From NCBI RefSeq assembly GCF_029227915.1, contig NC_079885.1, positions 27,903,001 to 27,967,000 on the forward strand: a DNA stretch of 64,000 bases, written 5' to 3'. This document shows, piece by piece, positions 63,100-64,000 of this stretch. Source of the DNA: Hydractinia symbiolongicarpus. Taxonomy: Eukaryota > Cnidaria > Hydrozoa > Anthoathecata > Hydractiniidae. Every line of letters begins with the position of its first letter. The first letter of the stretch is position 1. Under the pieces are notes generated by a model, which saw nothing but the letters and a program-made list of their open reading frames with translations, searched no databases and was not told the origin of the DNA. The translations under genes and the position numbers were made by a program.

Positions 63100-64000
63100 T
63101 AGATAAATAAGTCATTTTTTACGGTTGGACCAATCCTAGACGTTAGCGCGCGCTGAAGAAAGAGAGACAGTTTTAAAAACTACCTTTCATTGACTTTCTA
63201 ACGGCATCAGTCCGTTTTAATTGCAACGGTTGCGTCACATATTCGTACCAACATGCATTTAGCGATGTTTTTCTGATTTTACTAGGTTGCATCGCTTTTA
63301 ACAGTGAAAGGATTGACTGTGGGACTTAATTGAAGTGATTCTGGACTGTGACCTTATGAATGTAATAGATGAGCAAATTGGATTCCAAGGAATAACTTTC
63401 TTCTTAATTTCACATGATTGCCGAAATTCATTGAATACACTCGGCCCAATGGTAGCGCTTCACTTAAAAATTTAGATAAACTAAGACATTTTTTACTGTG
63501 GGACCGATCCTAGCCGTTATCGTGGGCTGAAGAAATTGACACAGTTTCAAAAACTACATTTCATTGACTTTCTAACGGTGTAAATCCGCTTAAGTTACAA
63601 TGGTTGCGTCACGTATTCGTACCAACATGTATTTAGTGATTTTTCTCCGATATTACTAAGTTGTACTGATTTTAACAGTGAAAGGATTGACTGTGGGACT
63701 TAATTGAAGTGATTCTGTACTGTGACCTTATAAATGTGATAAATGAGCCAATTGGACTCCAAGGAATAACATTCTTCTTAATTTGACATGATTGCTGGAA
63801 TTCAGCTATTACACTCGGCCCTATCGTAGCGCTTCACTTAAAAATTTATATAAAATAAGTCATTTTTTACTGTGGGACCAATCCTGGCCGTTAGCACGCG
63901 CTGAATAAATAGGAACAGTTTCAAAGACTACATTTCATTGACCTTCTGGCGGTATAAATCCGTTCGAGTTACAACGGTTGCGTCACATAATCGTACCATC
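63100..64000 (+). repeat. Third partial copy of the right-hand four-unit repeat
   Basis: Unit starts: 63100, 63473, 63847 (154 bp, cut by the window edge). Bases 63127-64000 match 59029-59902 (offset 4,098, eleven units), including TCCGTTCGAG, which distinguishes copy 2 from copy 1. The array continues beyond the window. Confidence 0.85.

Larger units (their letters stand above)
1..64000 (+). repeat. Satellite array, ~372-bp unit, 173 unit starts, one orientation
   Basis: Every part of the window aligns to one tandem unit. Phase was set at the box TAGATAAATAAGTCA. Spacing between successive starts is 369-375 bp except for six internally shortened units (three of 303 bp, three of 362-363 bp). 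All units read in the same direction. Recurring landmarks in order are ACTGTGGGACCAATCC, CCGTTAGCGCGCGCTGAAG, ACATTTCATTGAC, ACGGTTGCGTCACATATTCG, ACTGTGGGACTTAATTGAA, ATAAATGTGATAA, TAATTTGACATGATTGC and GGTAGCGCTTCA. Types differ from one another by perhaps a fifth of positions by eye, whereas copies of the same type in neighbouring higher-order repeats are nearly identical. Both ends of the window lie inside the array, so its true length is unknown but above 64 kb. No stretch longer than a few bases falls outside the repeat. The pattern is typical of centromeric or pericentromeric satellite; that location is inferred, not seen. Confidence 0.99.

Noticed and set aside
1-64000. CRISPR array
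   Set aside because: The repeat is 372 bp with no unique spacers; CRISPR repeats are about 20-50 bp separated by different spacers.
1-64000. Mobile element or long terminal repeat within the array
   Set aside because: No terminal inverted repeats, target duplications, poly-A tail or coding remnants. Phase of the unit is never broken by foreign sequence.
1-64000. Assignment to a named satellite such as human alpha satellite or Drosophila 1.688
   Set aside because: Unit length and landmark motifs do not match those I know for alpha satellite (171 bp) or the 359-bp family. I do not recognise the sequence, so no species or family name is given.

Overview
The whole window is one uninterrupted, head-to-tail satellite DNA array. 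A unit of about 372 bp (usual range 369-375) repeats from base 1 to base 64000, always in the same orientation. Using the conserved TAGATAAATAAGTCA box (or its variants) as the phase mark, I could place 173 unit starts: 172 full or internally shortened units plus a 154-bp partial unit at the right edge. No protein gene, tRNA, rRNA, CRISPR array or transposon insertion is visible. Short open frames recur only because the unit recurs. One unit counted by hand (3358-3729) has 137 G+C of 372 bases, about 37%. The organism is a eukaryote, because long high-copy satellites with nested higher-order repeats belong to centromeric or other heterochromatin. I could not assign a species; an invertebrate is only a guess.

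Layout. Two higher-order families interleave. The first is a four-unit repeat (types a, b, c, d; about 1,488 bp), clearest at 2615-5590, recurring at 11464-12951 and, more diverged, at 38223-43431. The second is a repeat of up to eight units (types P Q R S T U V W). It is full length at 19944-22929, six units long at 22930-25170 and seven at 25171-27784. It recurs at 30390-35618 and 51546-53788, and in diverged form at 1-2614. A separate four-unit repeat fills 57139-60121, and another lies at 60494-63099.

Large duplications sit on top of this: 5556-10284 matches 13289-18017 (spacing 7,733), with a third partial copy at about 43305-45787; 24816-30583 matches 32650-37671, the second copy lacking exactly two units; 21605-23377 matches 30560-32332; 18662-19961 matches 49891-51191; and 38126-41100 is repeated in tandem from 41101.

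How it works: nothing here encodes a product. The visible biology is repeat evolution: unequal exchange by whole numbers of units, chimeric units at exchange points, inherited internal deletions (303-bp and 362-bp units) and at least one likely gene-conversion tract. Within the unit I see a GCGCT/AGCGC hairpin, two mutually exclusive AACGG/CCGTT hairpins, a GCGCGC-containing palindrome, an AAAAATTT bend motif, and a strongly conserved TTCGTACCAACATG block with weak resemblance to a CENP-B box. Identities and breakpoints were read by eye and are approximate.
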